64,000 nt of DNA from Macrotrachela quadricornifera (taxonomy: Eukaryota > Rotifera > Eurotatoria > Philodinida > Philodinidae). The stretch spans positions 431,600-495,599 of the forward strand of contig JAJEKB010021213.1 in the NCBI GenBank assembly GCA_022393335.1, read 5' to 3'. The notes under the pieces were generated by a model, which made no database searches, had not been told where the DNA came from, and saw only the letters and a list, made by a program, of their open reading frames with translations. A program made the translations under genes and the position numbers. Positions 12,259 to 23,219 of the stretch are shown here, piece by piece (the first letter of the stretch is position 1; each line of letters begins with the position of its first letter).

Positions 12259-13251
12259 TAAATAAGAATATATGATTTGTTTGAATTAATTATCGAACTA
12301 AGCTCAAATGAATCAGCTGTAGTTTTATATAATGTTATTCTTTAATTAAATCTCAAATTCATCATTGTACATATATCTGTCGATCTATTTATTTTAATAA
12401 TAACAAAGAAAAAAAAGGATGCCTTAGATACTACTTTTTTATATATAACACGAATTATGGTAGATATTATTGTATCAGCTTAGCAGTATGATTTGTGTGT
12501 TCTAGAAGTAATCAGACAAAAGATGTCGATCAATTATTAAGAAATACCAACTGACAAATCTCGAAAGATAAAACAGATTTTTGCAAAAAAAATGGAGTAG
12601 AATCGTCTGGATTGCTCTATATCATCTGTTCAAATAAGGAAAATAGCAACATATATATATATTTCATTGTCTTATTCATCAAGCCTACTCTAAGAAATGC
12701 TAAGGACAAATGCTATTACACTCTACTGTATGTAATGCATGAAAATAAATCTTTTATTGTCAATTGTATTGTATAATTCATGACATCTCCTTCCATACTT
12801 TGTAAAATTAAACTGAACATAAATTTACGATCAAAACAAGTTTTATTCATCACCACTTAGTTATAATTTGCCATGATACCATCTCACGATACATCTTTTG
12901 AATGTTTTCCTATTATTTCAATTACTTTTCTCAAACTTGAAATGGTTTATTACAACAACGGGATATAGTCATATTGAGAATTTTATTTAAATTTTGATTT
13001 ACATGTGAAATAAATTAAACTAGATTTATACAGTTTCATAGACTAATCAGTTGTCTATCTAACCATATAGAAAAAGCTTTTGAAGCTTTGGAAAAAACAA
13101 ATAGAACATTGAAGCAAACGAGTAAAAATAAGCGAATGATTGTAAAAAATATTATTTTAAACACCACTAAGCATTATAAATACAAGCGTAACAAAAAAGA
13201 ATCTTTTTAGTATAAAAAGACAATTTGATATATGTTTGAATATTGTCGAAC
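12259..13251. other. Intergenic, no gene seen
   Basis: AT-rich spacer between the 5' end of TAF4 and the 3' end of the lectin fragment. No coding or RNA feature recognised. Confidence 0.45.
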
Positions 13252-13551
13252 TCATGATTCTTCAAGAATCCATTTTTGTTGATCATCATTATCAGAATCC
13301 TGTGAGTATACACCACCTACATCATTAGATTCAAGTACACGTGAATTTGCTATATTTTTCAATATATAACTGCCATCATTCTGTTGAATAAATCTCCATC
13401 GCTGATGACGATGACCATTTGAATTCTTTGTGGATGTTCGTCCGCCTTCGGAATCAAGCACCAATGAAGTTGCTACATTTCGTAATACATAAATATCATC
13501 ATCTTGTTCAATAAGTTCCCATCTCTGATAATCACCTCCATTTGAATTAAG
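13252..13551 (-). CDS. Ricin-type beta-trefoil lectin, 3' fragment cut by assembly gap
   Basis: About 99 codons are open on the minus strand from the edge of the N run to TGA at 13252-13254. Three successive subdomains end in Gln-x-Trp: YQRW, HQRW and QQKW. The body has the LVLDSEGG-like and SRVLESNDVGG carbohydrate-binding loop pattern typical of the RICIN/CBM13 beta-trefoil fold. This fold binds galactose-type sugars and occurs in many harmless extracellular and cytosolic proteins; nothing here indicates an attached catalytic domain. The 5' part is missing because of the gap at 13552-13561, and the sequence beyond the gap does not continue the frame, so gene length and any N-terminal domain are unknown. 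Confidence 0.75.
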   Translation of the reverse strand, partial: LNSNGGDYQRWELIEQDDDIYVLRNVATSLVLDSEGGRTSTKNSNGHRHQRWRFIQQNDGSYILKNIANSRVLESNDVGGVYSQDSDNDDQQKWILEES

Positions 13552-13561
13552 NNNNNNNNNN
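13552..13561. other. Assembly gap (10 N)
   Basis: Ten consecutive N. The true size of the missing DNA is unknown; a 10-N run is often a placeholder. It separates the lectin coding sequence from unrelated AT-rich DNA. Confidence 0.99.
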
Positions 13562-14645
13562 TTTTTTTTTAATATTTATAATATCTTTATATCAGAATTC
13601 TTTTCGTGAACGTTCGAAAAAATATTGTAAAAAGTCATCAAAAAAAGATAAACGTCACGAAATAAATTCCAATAATAAAAAAAATAGAATTCCATTTATT
13701 TTATATATAAATTTTACTAATTTTGATGTAAAAATGACTTAAACTATATAAATTTAATTTATTTTAAATTTTAAATCAACAAAATTTTAGGTTACAATAT
13801 ATATAAATTATGAGATTAAAAAAATCTTTTATTTTTAGTTTTTACTTGTTTTCGTATTTTTTATAACAAATATTTTTTTCCAAATGTATATAGTCAAAAG
13901 TGTGATTTTTAAAAAAATTTTTAAAAAATTGAAGTAATTGTATTCTGTCATATATAAATAGTTTTGAATTTAATAATATCTTATATTTATATTAAAACCT
14001 GAATAATTGTCAATAAAACTGTAGGAGTTTAAAAACGTCAATAAATAAGATCTAATACGACTGTAATTCACTACAACAATATGAGTTAAAAATAAAATAA
14101 TTTTTAACTTGATGAAATTAATATCAGCAATGAATGTTGCGATTCTATTCTATTTAACTAAAGAAATATATAAATAAATCGAGCCTACCAAAATCAGTTT
14201 CAAAAATCTTTTTTTTTCAATATGATCGAGAATTAAGTATCTAACATTGACGTTGACATTATTAGACTCACTATAACATAAATCTTTTCAGGTTGAACCA
14301 CTGAAAGTTAATGTATCATTTAGAGATTAAGTTTCTTTATGCGAATGTACAAAAAAAATTAATTTTAAATAGAAAAGTTTTTTCACTGGTTACTCTTATT
14401 AGGAACAATATTCCTCATAGGAATAGGAAAGCGATTTTTAAAAATTTAACAAATTTTTTATTTTAAATTGAAAAAAACTGAACCTTTTGCTTATAACTCC
14501 TCCTTTAACGATAAGCAATATTTTTATTCCAGGAGTATATCGAAATCCTCAAGTTGTGATTAAAAAAGTTCATTTACTAAATTGTTTTCTTCCTTCCATA
14601 TAAATGTATGGCCGGTTCTGATTAGGAACATTGACTGTATATCAT
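13562..14645. other. Very AT-rich non-coding stretch right of the gap
   Basis: Long runs of A/T with no open frame of interest. Its composition is more extreme than that of the flanking gene, so it may not be truly adjacent to the lectin fragment. Confidence 0.4.
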
Positions 14646-15415
14646 GGTAGAAATGTTAATAGATAAAATGATGTTAATCAAATACCTGAATGTAAAATCA
14701 TTGTTTTATCCAAGCTGATTGAATGACGTAGAAAAGATAAACCAGGAGAAAATTGTGGACCAGCATGTAGTAGCATAGAATTTGATGGATCTGTATGATG
14801 ATAAGGATTCGTAGTCTAAATGAATAAAACATTTTAGAATGACTTTAAAAATAAAAAAGAACATATTGTATGTTGCACATGTGGCTGTACTTGTGATGAA
14901 TTTCTATTGATAGCAGCTTGTGCAGTCATGAATGCATTAATAAGCATGTTTATGTGTGTAATTACATCATTCAACAACTTGTCAACATTGTTTTTATTAT
15001 TGAATCTATGAAAGCAAAATTCCAATGCTTTTCTAGAATAATAATATGTTACTTAAGTTGTCCATTTTCTAATCAAACATCTTTAACTAAATCAAATGCC
15101 CATTTTTGATTCAAAGATATTCTTCTTACTTCCATCTTTTAATGTTGCTTGATTACCATTTCTCTTGAAATCTGTTGAAATTCGAATACTATTATAATAA
15201 AAATCAATTGAAAATTCTCGTTTATTATGATGACCTGCTAGTGAAAGAGTATCGACAACATTCTTTAAAAAGAAAATAAACAAAAATTTTATGCAAACTA
15301 TTCATTTTTTTCTTACTCTTGATGTATTAGTTTGAAAATTTGTTCGCTCAAAATATGTAAATAAATATTTTGCTATCAATTCAAATTTCTCTTGCAGTTA
15401 TTGTGAGCTCATGCT
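14646..15415 (-). pseudogene. Decayed multi-exon gene, family not recognised
   Basis: Minus-strand segments look like exon remnants. A stretch near 15415-15318 (including FELIAKYLFTYFERTNFQTN) ends at a plausible GT donor. It joins an AG acceptor at about 15264 leading into NVVDTLSLAGHHNKREFSID and IRISTDFKRNGNQATLKDG. Downstream the frame is broken by TGA and TAA codons (around 15085-15050), then a helical segment (VDKLLNDVITHINMLINAFM) is open at 15010-14834. A further segment after an acceptor at about 14819 contains LLHAGPQFSPGLSFLRHSI. Composition and splice-site placement argue for a former gene; multiple stops argue that it is dead. I cannot name the family. Confidence 0.4.
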
Positions 15416-15977
15416 TAGCAAATCTAAAAGTGAAAGGCTTTTTAAATACATATACATAAAAAAAATTGTCTGATATTATTTATTATTGAAACGGAGAACA
15501 AAGAGATGTATGTTATAGATTATTCACTTTTTCATTCTGACATCATTTCTTTTCTGTTCAACTCATCACAAGGCAGGTGTCGATAGATTTATTTCTATCC
15601 ACCTTTTATCTTTGGACATGCAGAATAAATAAGTTTTATTTTGTTGTACACAAAATGATTTCAACTCCTTTTCAATGAATAAGTTTGTTAACAAAAATAT
15701 ATTCAAACGATTTTTCCATAAACTGTAATTTTAAAAACTTGAAGATATTTGAATTTAATTTAAATTAGCTAGAGTTTTATTCCTAGGTTGACACATTCAT
15801 TCATGATATTAGTCGATAATCTAGTTATCGCTGAAATCACTTTTGAGGATGTTTATGTATATTACTATGTACATATATTTATTTAAATAAAGTCAATTTA
15901 TTTCAAAGAATACAACTCATCATACACTAGTTTTTTACAACAATAAACAAAACAATTATCTCTTTCATTAATATTTT
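15416..15977. other. Intergenic, no gene seen
   Basis: AT-rich spacer between two decayed minus-strand genes; nothing recognisable. Confidence 0.4.
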
Positions 15978-17771
15978 TCAAAATATTCGCCAATAACAAA
16001 TTTTTGCACAAGGAAAATATCCTTGTAAACAATTCGAATGTTTTTCTATCACTATATATAAAACTAATTTATTTATTTTAGCGCAATTAATTCGTGTATC
16101 ATCTCTTGTAAAATTATGTGTTATTCGTTCTAAAGATTCATAATTGATAGCAAGAATATAATATCTTGGAAACACGCTCTAGAATGAAGTAGAAATTGTT
16201 CTATATAATCATCATGAACATTGACAATTATCAATTCATTAAGAAAAGGATATTCAGTAACAGAGAAATTTCGATTATCATTAGGTGATTCATAAAGTTG
16301 TTTGAAATTTTGTGGTTTGGTATTTTTAACAGATAATCTTTTCATAAAAGGAAATGACTTTTGAATTTTATTAAAAAACTCATGTTCAAATGGATGTTCA
16401 TCACATAATGGCACTACACGAACGTTAATGAATAATCCTCCAGGAAAATTATTTGTAATAATACTATAATATTGCAATAGAGAAGGATAAGAATAACTAA
16501 GACATCGGCCTTGTTTTGCTTTTAGAAAATAATCAACATTCGAAATAACTTTAATATTTGAAAAGTCAATGAATGTGCATTGAATATCTTCTGTTGTTGG
16601 GAGATTTATTTGATTATTGAGAAATATAAACGAGTCAATGGAAAATGAAAATCGATTCAATCGTGACATATGATTAATAATATCTTTCTTGAAACTGTTT
16701 CCATCGATAAATGTTTTATCTTGACAGACTGTAAGACATAGAACGAGTTCTTCTGGATTAAACATTCGATGTAAAAATGGAAGAATTCTATCATTATAAT
16801 CACATGTTTCGTAATTGCAGAAGATAGAAAAACGTTTTAGATTTGGTAAATCATCCTGAAATAAACAAAATCTTTGTCATCATTTGATAACATAAATCTT
16901 TTATACAACTAACTTGATTTTGAATTTCATGTGAAGAATAAATGTTAGCCAAATCGACACAGAGCGTATGAAGATGAATAAAACGTCCATCAGGAAGATA
17001 AAAACAATCATCAAAAGATTGTATATTAATAAATAATTACAGAAGAGTTGAAGACCGAAAATTAGGAAGTAATGGATCACTAAAATCTAATCGAACACGA
17101 TTTATATACGATGATTCATATAATATTAAATTAGTCAGACGTGTAAATACAACGAAGATGGAATTAAATATGTTTGCTATTGATTCTAACATTTCATAGT
17201 TCTCATTATAACCATTAATCGTGAGAGCAAGTGTTGCTATCTGATTTTTGAAAATTTCAGACGACAAGTTATTATCTAAACATAGATAAGCAATATGAAC
17301 AAGAAATTACATTACATCAATGATCTGGTCGTCTGCAATTAAATCTTCTATTTGTTCAAAATGAAAGTAATTCAATTGAAATTTCTTACTCGTAGAAAGA
17401 TATTGAATTAGCTCTTCGTCGATATTGTAAAGACCAAAACTATTTAAGTTAGGATAATCGGTAGCACATAAAATATGCTAAATAGATGATGCTTCGAGAT
17501 CGAGACATTTAATTTTATCATGAATATGAGGTAAAATTTGTAAACAATATCGACTAAATATCGTATCACAATGTAATAGATCAATAAAATTATATTTCGA
17601 CCATTTGACAAAGCTCAAGCAACTTGTAAAAGTTAAATCATGAACAATTCTATCTATTCGTTGATTAATACCTTTTAAACAGTAAAGAACGTCAAAAATT
17701 GTTCAGTTTTCGACAGATGATCATAAGAATTTCATCAGGTGAATCAGTAAATCTAACATACGAATATTCCA
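15978..17771 (-). pseudogene. F-box/LRR-like protein pseudogene
   Basis: Begins MEYSYVRFTDSPDEILMIIC, an F-box start (SPDEILMIICRKL), and continues with a leucine-rich body (for example FGLYNIDEELIQYL and RFIHLHTLCVDLANIY). This layout is familiar from a large rotifer F-box family of roughly 550-600 residues. Damage is extensive: a frameshift near 17697 after RKLNNF, TAG at 17478-17480, TAA near 17307, TAA at 17037 and a frameshift near 16155 that moves the C-terminal 60 residues to another frame. One intron remains (donor near 16914, acceptor near 16856). F-box proteins normally recruit substrates to SCF ubiquitin ligases. With at least five lesions this copy cannot make a full protein; the longest intact piece is about 211 codons (16765-16130). 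Confidence 0.72.
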
Positions 17772-18855
17772 TATTTATTCACATTTGTACATTCTTTTCT
17801 CTTCATAAAGGATGATATTTATATTCGTATTCTTATCCATTCCACTTAATCAAAGTTCGTATTAACGAAACAATCAAAAATGCATTTTTTTACGGTCTAA
17901 ACTGATCAGGATCCAAATGAACTGAAAAAAAGATAAGACGAATTAAAAGTCAATTAACCAATATAATTGCTGTTGTTACGTAGAAACACTAATCATATAA
18001 CACTTAATTCAACCTTAAGTTAATTCATTTTTCTGTCTCTCTGATTCGTAACGAACAAACGTACAAGTGAAAGAATGCCATTCTCCTCTTTCCTCCTTCG
18101 TCTAAATAAAATTTCAAGTTCACTTTTATCTATTAAATGACAGTAGAAAGAATATATTCAGTCATAGAAAATTTAATGAAGTAATTTTTGATCAATCTAA
18201 AATTCTCCGTGTTGTATTTTTAGCAAGTATTTCCATTACTGATAAGTTCATTGCATCTCTACTTTAGAATGTTTTTTATAATTGATTGTGAAAACTCAAA
18301 TTCAATTATTTTATATTAGCGGAAGTACCGAACAGTGGTTATTCTTGCCTCCACTTAGCCTTTAAAGTTTTCATCACACAGAAATGTCTTACAAGTGATT
18401 CCTTATGAAAGTGTAAAGGTTGCAAAATATTTTACCAACAAATTATTTTACTGAGTGAGTATTGCCTGGATTGTTGGTTGGAGAAAAAAAAGCCAGGTGC
18501 TGACAATCAACATATTGCGGCGTTCTCTTTCACAATCCGAACAATTATTCAAGTATTTTATGTATGACATTATCAATTTTTTAAAAAAGATCTCCCTAAA
18601 ACTTCTTTATATATTTTGAATTCTTTTTGTACCGATTCAATTCCCACATATTCATCACTCTGATCATACTCATCTTTTACATTTCACAATACATTAAAAG
18701 AATACGATTATTATCGATGAAATAATGATTTCTAATAGTTCAAAAATGACAACAAATTTTTTCGGAAATAAAATTTCTTCTAGGTTTTCTTGCATTTATT
18801 GGGCATGAGCCGAAAAATATATTACTTCTAACATTTAAAGATATATTCTCTATCA
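17772..18855. other. Intergenic, no gene seen
   Basis: AT-rich spacer between two pseudogenes. A few less AT-rich patches (about 18310-18540) have no recognisable coding content. Confidence 0.4.
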
Positions 18856-19960
18856 GTGAAGTTGAATACAACAATCATCTCAGTCAATCTTCATCCTTCT
18901 AAACTACCAACGTGCTGTAACGTCGAGAATTGTATTCTTGTCTGGCCCGATTGTAATATCAATAAATTGAAAGATTATTATCGAAACTCAATTGTTGACC
19001 TTCAAAATATTATCAATTCAATCTATATGTTTAAGAACATTGATCAGTGTGTGTGATTTCGTTACTGATGTCGAAAATGAAAAAGTATTTATGATTATGT
19101 CAAGTTCCTTGGCTCAACAAATCATACCTATTATTCAAAATGTATCACAAATTGACTCAATTTATGTCATTGTTGACAATAATTTGGGACATGAACTGAC
19201 GTGAAGAAATGGAGGAAAGTAAAAGTATTCAATGAAATTGATCAGTTGTGCAACCCTTTGAAACAAGATACTCGCTTTTGTGATTATAATATAATTTCGA
19301 TCAGTATTTTGTGTTCCATTGATTCATTTGATCGTGGTTGAAATGCATTGGACCAATCATTTATGTATTCACAATTGTTGAAAGAGATTTTATTAGATAT
19401 GAACTACAGTGATGATTCTAAGAGAAAACTCGTTGATTTCTGTCGACATCAGTACTATGATAGTGCATCAGAGTTAAAAATTATTGATGAATTCGATCGA
19501 GAGTATCATAAACATTCACCAATATGGTGGTATATACGAGAATGTTTTACTTATCATATGCTTAATCAAGCTTTACGAACCCAAGATGTCGAAGTGATTA
19601 TCAACATGGAATTTTCTTATGAGATGTTCATGAACAAATTCGAACGTAACATGCAGAAACATCGATTACTTCTATTCCATCTACAATTTATCGAGCACAA
19701 ACAACGTCCGAAACTAAAAAAGAACTGTTCAAGGCAAGCAATGGTGAATTGTCTCTATTTTAAACGTATATAGATGGGAGACATGAATAGTTAGTTTGAA
19801 AATCTCTCCCAAACATTGAGTAATTGCTGTTTAATCCAATAAACAAGCAGCAGTTGGATTATTAGAAGAATTTATAAATGTTTTCCTTATATAAGATGAT
19901 GTAAAAAAAGGAAGAAAAGTGATTAATATTATTTGTCAAGAATCAACTTCAATTCATCAC
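18856..19960 (+). pseudogene. ADP-ribosyltransferase (ART-TPR family) N-terminal pseudogene
   Basis: The decayed reading frame matches the N-terminal half of the intact ART-TPR gene at 36893-39736. ILVWPDC.., CVDFVTDVENEKVFMIMSS and IDSIYVIVDNN correspond to its N-terminal domain, and PIWWYIRECFTYHMLNQALR corresponds to its AIRWYTREPCLYKQLNRALR. Lesions include a frameshift near 19050, in-frame stops near 19201 and 19340, and a frameshift near 19680 that shifts the segment holding the catalytic Arg (YRAQT) out of frame. Traces continue to about 19960 (AAVGLLEEFIN). No TPR region follows, so the copy is also 3' truncated. Intact relatives transfer ADP-ribose from NAD+ to protein; this one should be inactive. 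Confidence 0.72.
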
Positions 19961-20490
19961 AAAATATAAATAAGTAAACGATAAGAATAGCTCCCATCAC
20001 ATTCTTTTTCTTTTTGACTCAATGATGCTCTTTTGTATTTGTATCCGTGATCTTTCTCTTTTGTTTCGAATTGTTTTTAAATGACTGAACAATTAGTCAC
20101 ATCATTTTGATAGAATATTTTTTATCAATTGAAGACGAAAGTCTCTCCGTTGAATATTCTTTGAATTGTGCATTTTATATTGCACTATGTCTAGATTTTT
20201 CTAAATATAGTTCAAAGTACTGGCAAGATTATTTTATCAATCTTGGAAAAGTACTCTACAGGCTGTTTCTACTTACTTCTGATTGATTTGAAATATATAT
20301 CATTCCTCAACTTTGAGAAAATATTCGAGGTGGTATATATACCACGCCCGCCAACAAAGGTTAAAAAGAGATCGATAATGACATATTAAGAAATATTCCA
20401 TATAATTTTTTATTATTTAATTAAATGCATCAGAGCCAAAATATTTCATCTTTATTAATCAAAGGTTTTAAAAGTATATTTTTCTTAAGT
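19961..20490. other. Intergenic between two pseudogenes
   Basis: AT-rich DNA, nothing recognised. Confidence 0.4.
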
Positions 20491-21375
20491 TGCAGAACAA
20501 ATACATTTTTCGATTATCATTGCTCTCAATACAAAATGGAAACAATATGGAACCACCATTGCTAGAGGATACAAAGATGGCTAGCAACCATATCATTTTC
20601 CTAAACCTACTGGTATCTATATTGATTATGATGATGAAAGTATTTCTTTTACTGAATGGAGCAATAATTGTGTTATTCAATAGAAATGTAATTCAGAGGA
20701 TGGTGAAGTACGTGCAGGTGGAAATCGGCAAGGGAGTCGAATTAATCAATTAAGTTGACTAACAGATGTAGTTATTAATAAAAGCAATGATTTTCTCATC
20801 ATTTGCGATCAACAAAACAGACGAATAGTACAATGGTCTCCTCGAAATAGTGGACATGGACACATATTTATTCCAAACGTTGCTTGCGAAGGCCTAACTG
20901 TAGATAACGATGGAGATCTTTTTTTCTCTGATGTAGTAAGACATGCAGTAACACGAAGGAGACAAGGAATCACAGCAATAGTAGCAGGTGAAAATGGGAA
21001 AGAAAATAATTCGAATCAACTCAATGGTCCTACTTATATTTTCGTTGAACAAAATTATTCATTCTATGTTTCGGAATATTTAAATCTTCGGGTAACAACA
21101 TGATTGCAAGGTTCAAAAGAAGGAATTATCATTGTTGGTGGACACAGTCAAGGAGATGATTTCACGCAATTGAATGCTCCTTGAGGGATAATTGTTAATC
21201 ACCTGAAATCTGTTTACGTGACTGGCACTAACAATCATCGAATAATACGTTGGTTGAAAGGATCCACACAAAGTGCTCTTGTTATTGGAGGAAATGAATT
21301 TAATCGTCCTAGAGATATATCGTTCGATAGGAAATAGACTATAGATATGATCGAGTACGAAAATTTGGCATAGAT
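20491..21375 (+). pseudogene. NHL-repeat beta-propeller pseudogene
   Basis: Successive NHL blades are readable on the plus strand: a PTGIYIDYDDESI.. blade near 20600, FLIICDQQNRRIVQWS at 20790-20840, GLTVDNDGDLFFSDVVRHAV near 20890-20950, LNGPTYIFVEQNYSFYVSEY near 21020-21080 and SVYVTGTNNHRIIRWLKGST near 21210-21270. Frameshifts and stops break it, including TAG near 20680, TGA at about 21103, TGA near 21182 and TAG near 21338. NHL repeats form six-bladed propellers for protein or RNA binding; extracellular NHL proteins are abundant in bdelloid rotifers. The N-terminus is not recognisable. The copy is clearly non-functional. Confidence 0.78.
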
Positions 21376-23219
21376 TCCAATTAATATTATTCTTGCCAAA
21401 AAATGAATAATTTTACCTATTGAATGTTATTTTTTTTTATTGATCTTGATATGTCCACCTAAAACCCAGACAGATCCCTAATAGTTTCACTTTTATGTTA
21501 TCTCATGTCAAAAAAGCGGACGCAAGATCTTATCAACCAGACGAAATCATACGGAAAATCTTACAAAAAATCGTAGTCACTGAAATCTTATATCAGATTA
21601 TACCAGAAGATCTCTTAAGATCTTAGATGCACTTTATTTTCACTACAAAATTTCAACGGTATTTTAAATATGTATGAGTTTGATTGAAATATTTTGGCGA
21701 TATTTTAATATGCAACGAGAAACTTTCAAGAACTCATAATACGATCTTGTGTAAGATTTCAGTGATTACGATTTTTCACCTGATTTTATCAGATCAGATA
21801 TGATTAAGTGTACGATTCTTGTAAGATCTTACAAGCTGATTTCTCGAGCTGGGTATATGCATATAAAATCAGATCAAATGTCTCTTTAGATCTGCACTAG
21901 TGAAGAGTAATAGAGTACACTGTTGATGTTAGTCGATCATGATCATTAATTAGTCATGTAATAAACTATCTCGAAGTACGTATGAACGCCTGTTGTCCAT
22001 CCGTACTCTGTCCAAACCCCAATGAGATTCAATTTAATTCATCATATTCTCAACTTTTACTCAAAACTTGTCATATGAGATACGCGTTAGGAATATTTAG
22101 TAGAGTGTACCGAAAACATCAGTCAATCACATTCAGTTATTACTGATACAAAAAAAACATCTCAAGGTACATGTAGATAGTTGTAATTGTGTTTATACTT
22201 TTAACAGAAAGTTTTTATGACAGGCAGTAGGCGCTTATAATTACATAACTAAGATGATTTTATTTTTATTTTGTAGAAAATCTTTTAAATTGTATATGTA
22301 ATAAAAGTTTGATATTTATCTTTATAAATATATAATGAAAAAATTTAATATTCCTTAAAAATGACTCTTTTTCGAAAAATATTTAAAGTTTGATTTAAGG
22401 ATACTCACACCTTTCCGGGATTTCTGATGAATGACTCATAAAAACATTTTGAAACTTTCAGAACAGATGTATCTTGATGAGTAGAGCAAAAGTTTGCCAT
22501 AGACTGAAAGTTCTCAGATGCTGTCTTCAATGAGATATTAGGATCATACTAGATCCAAATTTAAGGTGCGTATTCTTTTTGGTTTCCTTATATCTTTTAT
22601 CTTCCGAATAAAGAAAGCCAAAATATCAGAATCATACTTAAAAAAGCTTGTTTCTTAATATCACAAATTTTGTAAAAACAAAGTAAAAACTCGTTCTTCC
22701 GAGATCAAAACATCATCAAAAGAATTTTTTTCGAAGATCAATAGAGGATACTTCAGAATATATTTTTCAATGAAAAACAAAAATTCGAAAAAGTTTATGA
22801 TATAAGTGCCTATCTCTTTAAATTGCAAATTAAGGCTAAGTAAAGATAAGTATGTCACATTTTCAATGACGAATAAAGTATAATCTATCATAATAATTAC
22901 ATATTGCATATATAAAACAAATTTTCGTTTTATTTATTTTTCTACTATCAAACAAATTTCATCACAAAAAAAATAATAAATTAACTCTCTTTCTCAATCT
23001 TTATGTTCATCTCTTTTTTTTCATATTTTCATCTTAACTACAATAATTAACAAAAAAAAAAGATTAACATTAACAAACGAATAATACAAATAAAACTTTG
23101 TTCAGACTTAGATAAACAGAAGAAAAAAAAAAATTTTCAATCAAGCACGAAACACACACTAACGAAAAAAAAAATAATTTTTTCAAAAAACAAAACAAAA
23201 CATGGCTCTATTCTTTTTT
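21376..23219. other. Gene-free stretch with small inverted repeat
   Basis: Contains the inverted repeat described separately (21564-21777) and otherwise AT-rich DNA. The right end (22920-23219) is probably the 3' flank of the RhoGEF gene, rich in poly-A and poly-T runs. Confidence 0.45.
21564..21777. repeat. Short inverted-repeat (MITE-like) element
   Basis: The arm at 21564-21590 (core ATCGTAGTCACTGAAATCTTA) is complementary to the arm at 21752-21777 (TAAGATTTCAGTGATTACGA), with about 24 of 26 matching bases and a spacer of about 160 bp. Sequences just outside (AAGATCTTATC near 21524; GTAAGATCTTACAAG near 21823) may extend the element. No coding capacity. It fits a decayed foldback/MITE. 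Confidence 0.55.

Noticed and set aside
13252..13551. Possibility that the ricin-type lectin is part of a toxin
   Set aside because: Only a sugar-binding trefoil is visible; the fold is widespread in non-toxic proteins and no catalytic domain is present.
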